From assembly GCA_013696915.1 (NCBI GenBank), contig JACCXR010000447.1:1-15131 (forward strand): 15,131 bases of DNA. Direction: 5' to 3'. The translations under genes and the position numbers were made by a program. This DNA is from Euzebyaceae bacterium (GTDB lineage Bacteria > Actinomycetota > Nitriliruptoria > Euzebyales > Egibacteraceae). Under the pieces are notes generated by a model, which was given only the letters and a program-made list of their open reading frames with translations, did not search any database and was not told the DNA's origin. Below are positions 12,433 to 15,131 of this stretch, in pieces; the first letter of the stretch is position 1, and the number at the start of each line of letters is the position of its first letter.

Positions 12433-12648
12433 ATGGTGCGCGCGTCGACGACCTACCGCTGCCGCTCGTGCACGCAGCTGCTGCCCTTCGACGCGGCCGT
12501 GCGCGTGCCGCCGGCGTGCCTGCGCCGGTGCGAGGGCCGGTGCGACTGGGTCGAGGTGGGCCCGACCGACCCGGCCGTCCGAGCGGCCGCGTCGCTCCAC
12601 GGCCCGCTGGGTGAAGACGGCCTGCCCGTCGCGGACGAGACCGCCTGA
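12433..12648 (+). CDS. 71-residue Cys-rich, zinc-ribbon-like protein
   Basis: The product has five cysteines near its N-terminus, arranged as CRSC, then about sixteen residues later CLRRCEGRC. Two knuckle-like Cys clusters separated by a short sheet-forming segment suggest a small zinc ribbon or similar metal-binding fold, although CxxxC spacing in the second knuckle is unusual. It has no signal peptide or membrane segment, and its C-terminal third is polar and acidic. I do not recognise the family. The ATG at 12433 follows a TACCAT -10. Its stop is one base before the GTG of the dehydratase gene, so the two are almost certainly co-transcribed and probably coupled. Coding status rests on this tight packing and the ordered Cys pattern. 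Confidence 0.65.
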   Translation: MVRASTTYRCRSCTQLLPFDAAVRVPPACLRRCEGRCDWVEVGPTDPAVRAAASLHGPLGEDGLPVADETA

Positions 12649-12649
12649 C

Positions 12650-13558
12650 GTGCCGCCTGTGACCCGCGCGGACGTCGAGGCCGCTGCGCTCCGCATCGCG
12701 CTCCACGTCCGCAGGACCCCCCTGCTCGCCGCGGACCTCGGGGGCCGCACGGTGTGTCTCAAGCTCGAGCACCTGCAGGTCACGGGGTCGTTCAAGGCGC
12801 GCGGCGCCACGAACGCCGTCCTGCGCCTGGACCGGCGCCCGGCGGCCGTCGTGGCCGCCTCGGGCGGGAACCACGCTCTCGGCGTGGCCCACGCGGCCGC
12901 CGTCGTCGGCGCCACGGCGACCGTCGTGGTGCCGGAGTCGGTGCCCGACGAGAAGGCCCGCCGCCTGGCCGCGGCGGGCGCGACGGTGGTGCGGCACGGC
13001 GGCGAGTACGCCGAAGCCGAGGCCCACGCCCGGCACCTGGCCGAGCAGATGGCGGCGCCGTTCCTCCACCCCTTCGCCGACCCCGACGTCATCGCGGGCC
13101 AGGGCACTGTCGGCCTCGAGATCGCCGCCGACGCCCCGGAGTGCGACGCCGTGCTCGTCGCCGTCGGCGGAGGCGGCCTGATTGCCGGGATCGGCACCGC
13201 GCTCGAAGGCGGCCCGCGGGTGGTCGGCGTCGAGCCCGAGGGCGCCCCGACCCTGGCCGCCGCCCTGGAGGCCGGCGCCCCGACCGAGGTGCCGGTGCAC
13301 TCCGTGACCGCCTCGGCGCTCGGCGCGCGCTCCACCGCTCCGCTGAATCTCGCCATCGCCCAGCGGACCGTCGATCGGGTCGTCCTGGTCACCGACGAGG
13401 CGGTCCTCGCCGCGCGCGACCTGCTGTGGGAGGAGTGCCGGATCGCGGTGGAGCCTGCGGGCGCGGTCGGCCTCGCCGCCCTGCTCGAGGGGGCCGTCGA
13501 GGCGGCGGCACCCTGTGTCGTGCTCTGCGGCGCGAACAGCGAGTGGGTGCCCCGGTAG
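12650..13558 (+). CDS. PLP-dependent threonine/serine dehydratase, short form
   Basis: The ~302-residue fold-type II PLP enzyme has the cofactor lysine K49 in TGSFKARGA, the substrate-binding SGGNHALG (71-78) and the phosphate-binding glycine loop GGGGL (173-177). The C-terminal CGAN provides the usual end of the cofactor site. It deaminates threonine or serine to 2-oxobutyrate or pyruvate; serine racemase-like activity is an alternative within the same family. There is no ACT-like regulatory domain, so it is the catabolic or short type rather than allosteric IlvA. GTG 12650 is chosen because it follows the preceding stop by one base; a GTG at 12659 is a close alternative. No isoleucine or serine pathway genes are nearby to decide the substrate. 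Confidence 0.92.
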   Translation: MPPVTRADVEAAALRIALHVRRTPLLAADLGGRTVCLKLEHLQVTGSFKARGATNAVLRLDRRPAAVVAASGGNHALGVAHAAAVVGATATVVVPESVPDEKARRLAAAGATVVRHGGEYAEAEAHARHLAEQMAAPFLHPFADPDVIAGQGTVGLEIAADAPECDAVLVAVGGGGLIAGIGTALEGGPRVVGVEPEGAPTLAAALEAGAPTEVPVHSVTASALGARSTAPLNLAIAQRTVDRVVLVTDEAVLAARDLLWEECRIAVEPAGAVGLAALLEGAVEAAAPCVVLCGANSEWVPR

Positions 13559-13581
13559 GGCGGGTCGGGACCGGAACGGGA

Positions 13582-13597
13582 CGATCTGCCCAGATCG
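13582..13597. promoter_or_regulatory. 16-bp palindrome over the pepA promoter
   Basis: CGATCTG-cc-CAGATCG has perfect 7-bp arms and ends nine bases before the TATACT -10, so it covers the -35 position. An outer pair (CGGGTC 13561-13566 with GACCCG 13599-13604) could extend it as an RNA hairpin after the dehydratase stop. Operator or terminator are both possible; no U-tract follows. Confidence 0.5.
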
Positions 13598-13606
13598 GGA
13601 CCCGCC

Positions 13607-13634
13607 TATACTCCCCGGTCCACCCGTCGAAAGG
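13607..13634 (+). promoter_or_regulatory. -10 TATACT and RBS GAAAGG of the aminopeptidase gene
   Basis: TATACT (13607-13612) is near consensus. GAAAGG (13629-13634) lies nine bases before the GTG at 13644. Together they fix a short-leader transcript and that start, excluding the longer frame that begins at 13515 inside the dehydratase gene. Confidence 0.6.
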
Positions 13635-13643
13635 CTCCTCATC

Positions 13644-15116
13644 GTGCTGCAGGTGACCGCGGCGGCCGGCGACCCGCGCGAGGCGGCCGCCGACCTGCTC
13701 GCCGTTCCCGTCTTCAAGGGCGGGATCGGTGGGCCGGGTGCGGCGCCGGTGCTCGCGGCCCTGGGGCTCGACGCGTTCCCGGTCACCCCCGATTTCCGCG
13801 GCGACATCGGTCAGCACCTGCTCGTCACGGCGCCCGGCCTGACCGCGAAGGGGGTGCTGCTCGTCGGCCTCGGCCGCATGGACGCCACCGACCCGGAGCG
13901 GCTGCGGCGGGCGGCCGGTGTGGCCGCACGGGCGGCGCGGGGCGTCGAGCGGGTGGCCACGACCCTGGCCGAGGTGCACGCCAACACCGACGCCATCGCA
14001 GCGATCGCGGAGGGCTTCCAACTCGGGGCCCACACCGACCGGCGGTTCAAGAGCGCCGACGAGGACGCTCCCCGACTGCGGGAGGTGGTCGTCCTCGTCC
14101 CATCGAGCCGCCTCACCGACGCCCGGGCCGCCATCGAGGGCGCGGAGCGGTACGCGCGCGCGACCTGCCTGGCCCGCGACCTCGTGAACACCCCGCCCGA
14201 CCGCAAGCGACCGCCCGACCTGGCGGCGGCCGTGCGCCGTCTGCTCGCGGGCGCGTGCGACGTGACCGTGCGGGACGAGGCCGCCCTGGCCCAGCAGGGC
14301 TTCGGTGGGCTGCTCGCCGTCGGCCGCGGCTCGTCGGCGCCTCCGCGGCTCGTGGAACTCCGATACCGGCCGCCGTCGCCGGTCGGGCACGTCGTGCTGG
14401 TCGGCAAGGGGATCACGTTCGACTCCGGCGGGCTGAGCCTCAAGCGCGGCAACCACATGGACTGGATGAAGGCTGACATGGCGGGCGCGGCGGCCGTCGC
14501 GGGGGTCCTGTCCGCGGTCGCCGACCTCGGGGTGCGCGTCCAGGTCACCGGGCTGCTCGCGCTGGCGGAGAACCTGCCCGGGGGTGACGCGCAGCGTCCC
14601 GGCGACGTGGTCACGATCCACGGCGGGACGACGGTCGAGGTGCAGGACACCGACGCGGAGGGCCGACTGGTCCTCGCCGACGCGCTTGACTACGCCGTCG
14701 GCCTGAAGCCCGACGCGATCGTCGACCTCGCGACCCTCACCGGCGGGGCGATCACCGCGGTGGGGCAGTTCGCGGCTGCGGTGATGAGCAACGACGACGA
14801 CCTCTGCGAGGCGCTGCGGGCCGCTGCCGCGGTCGCGGGCGAGTCGCTGTGGCCGCTGCCGCTGTGGCCCGACCTGCGGCGCTTTCTCGACACCCCGGTC
14901 GCCGACCTCAACAACGTGGGGGACGGCGGCGGTGGCAGCTCCATCATCGGCGGCCTGTTCCTCGAACGCTTCGTGGGCGAGGTCCCCTGGGCGCACCTCG
15001 ACATCGCCGGGCCGGCGTGGACGCCCGCCGAGCTGGCAGCGCACTACCTCCCGCCCGGCGGCACCGGCTACGGGGTGCGGACGCTGCTCGCCTGGCTGGA
15101 GCGCCGCGCCAGCTGA
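13644..15116 (+). CDS. pepA: Leucyl aminopeptidase, M17 family
   Basis: The 490-residue cytosolic two-metal exopeptidase removes N-terminal residues in peptide turnover. An N-terminal macro-like domain (~1-165) precedes the catalytic domain. All E. coli PepA active-site residues align with a constant offset of 15: K255, D260 (GKGITFDSGG), K267, D278 (MKADMAG), D337, E339 and R341 (TDAEGRL). The signature NTDAEGRL begins with Asp instead of Asn. Length is typical (480-510). The C-terminal WAHLDIAGPAW and GTGYGVRTLL fit the hexamer-forming end. The gene starts 85 bases after the dehydratase stop and has its own promoter; no downstream partner is visible before the window ends. Some PepA proteins also bind DNA, but nothing here speaks to that. 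Confidence 0.96.
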   Translation: MLQVTAAAGDPREAAADLLAVPVFKGGIGGPGAAPVLAALGLDAFPVTPDFRGDIGQHLLVTAPGLTAKGVLLVGLGRMDATDPERLRRAAGVAARAARGVERVATTLAEVHANTDAIAAIAEGFQLGAHTDRRFKSADEDAPRLREVVVLVPSSRLTDARAAIEGAERYARATCLARDLVNTPPDRKRPPDLAAAVRRLLAGACDVTVRDEAALAQQGFGGLLAVGRGSSAPPRLVELRYRPPSPVGHVVLVGKGITFDSGGLSLKRGNHMDWMKADMAGAAAVAGVLSAVADLGVRVQVTGLLALAENLPGGDAQRPGDVVTIHGGTTVEVQDTDAEGRLVLADALDYAVGLKPDAIVDLATLTGGAITAVGQFAAAVMSNDDDLCEALRAAAAVAGESLWPLPLWPDLRRFLDTPVADLNNVGDGGGGSSIIGGLFLERFVGEVPWAHLDIAGPAWTPAELAAHYLPPGGTGYGVRTLLAWLERRAS

Positions 15117-15131
15117 GGAGCGCGGGGCTCG

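Noticed and set aside
13515..13643. Longer N-terminus of the aminopeptidase beginning inside the dehydratase gene
   Set aside because: The promoter and RBS lie downstream of it, and the extra residues are Arg/Pro-rich shadow sequence.
13389..15044. 551-codon minus-strand frame opposite pepA
   Set aside because: It is an antisense shadow of a highly conserved M17 gene, with low-complexity Arg/Asp/Gly composition.
1..15131. CRISPR arrays, tRNA/rRNA genes, insertion sequences, phage or defence systems
   Set aside because: No spaced direct repeats, RNA gene motifs, transposase motifs or integrase-like proteins were seen. The only defence-related trace is the broken toxin-antitoxin locus.

Overview
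The window is about 15.1 kb of very GC-rich bacterial chromosome. Gene content and promoter style point to Actinomycetota: a soluble acyl-ACP desaturase, a LigC-type ATP-dependent DNA ligase, a stand-alone 5'-3' exonuclease, Ser/Gly-linked lipoproteins, and many TANNNT -10 boxes placed directly before start codons. A deep-branching lineage such as Nitriliruptoria is possible, but the sequence alone does not settle it. There is no rRNA, tRNA, CRISPR array or insertion sequence. Almost every base is coding, and no gene-free stretch exceeds 300 bases apart from one that holds gene remnants.

Layout. Positions 1-1458 (+) hold the 3' part of a polytopic GT-C-like membrane protein; its end overlaps tail-to-tail by 82 bp with a cupredoxin-type lipoprotein (1377-2000, -). 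A DtxR/IdeR-like iron box lies just upstream of the lipoprotein. A small membrane-anchored J-domain protein follows (2110-2508, +). A three-gene minus-strand operon with overlapping starts and stops (4376 down to 2514) encodes a 5'-3' exonuclease, a TPM-like lipoprotein and an unrecognised 155-residue protein. Divergent from it is a translationally overlapping pair, a benzil/sepiapterin reductase-like SDR and a LigC-type ligase (4472-6228), followed by a TetR regulator (6363-6986).

Positions 7018-7384 (-) hold a decayed toxin-antitoxin module: an antitoxin gene broken by a one-base deletion, and a 36-codon remnant ending like a MazF toxin. Upstream of it on the same strand is a HAD phosphatase/phosphomutase (7395-8138). 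A secreted beta-propeller protein (8270-10030, +) has its own sigma70-like promoter and a hairpin leader. It converges on a di-iron acyl-ACP desaturase (10037-10966, -) whose promoter region carries two same-geometry inverted repeats 15 bp apart. Then come phosphoglycerate mutase gpmA (11070-11768, +), a half-length AbrB-family membrane protein (11793-12281, -), a 71-residue Cys-rich protein (12433-12648, +) almost contiguous with a short threonine/serine dehydratase (12650-13558, +), and an M17 leucyl aminopeptidase (13644-15116, +).

The genes are mostly housekeeping or ordinary accessory functions, and I see no convincing new multi-gene defence or biosynthetic system. The points most worth following are regulatory (the iron box, the tandem operator, the palindrome over the pepA promoter, the pervasive leaderless starts and the propeller leader) and evolutionary (the broken toxin-antitoxin locus).
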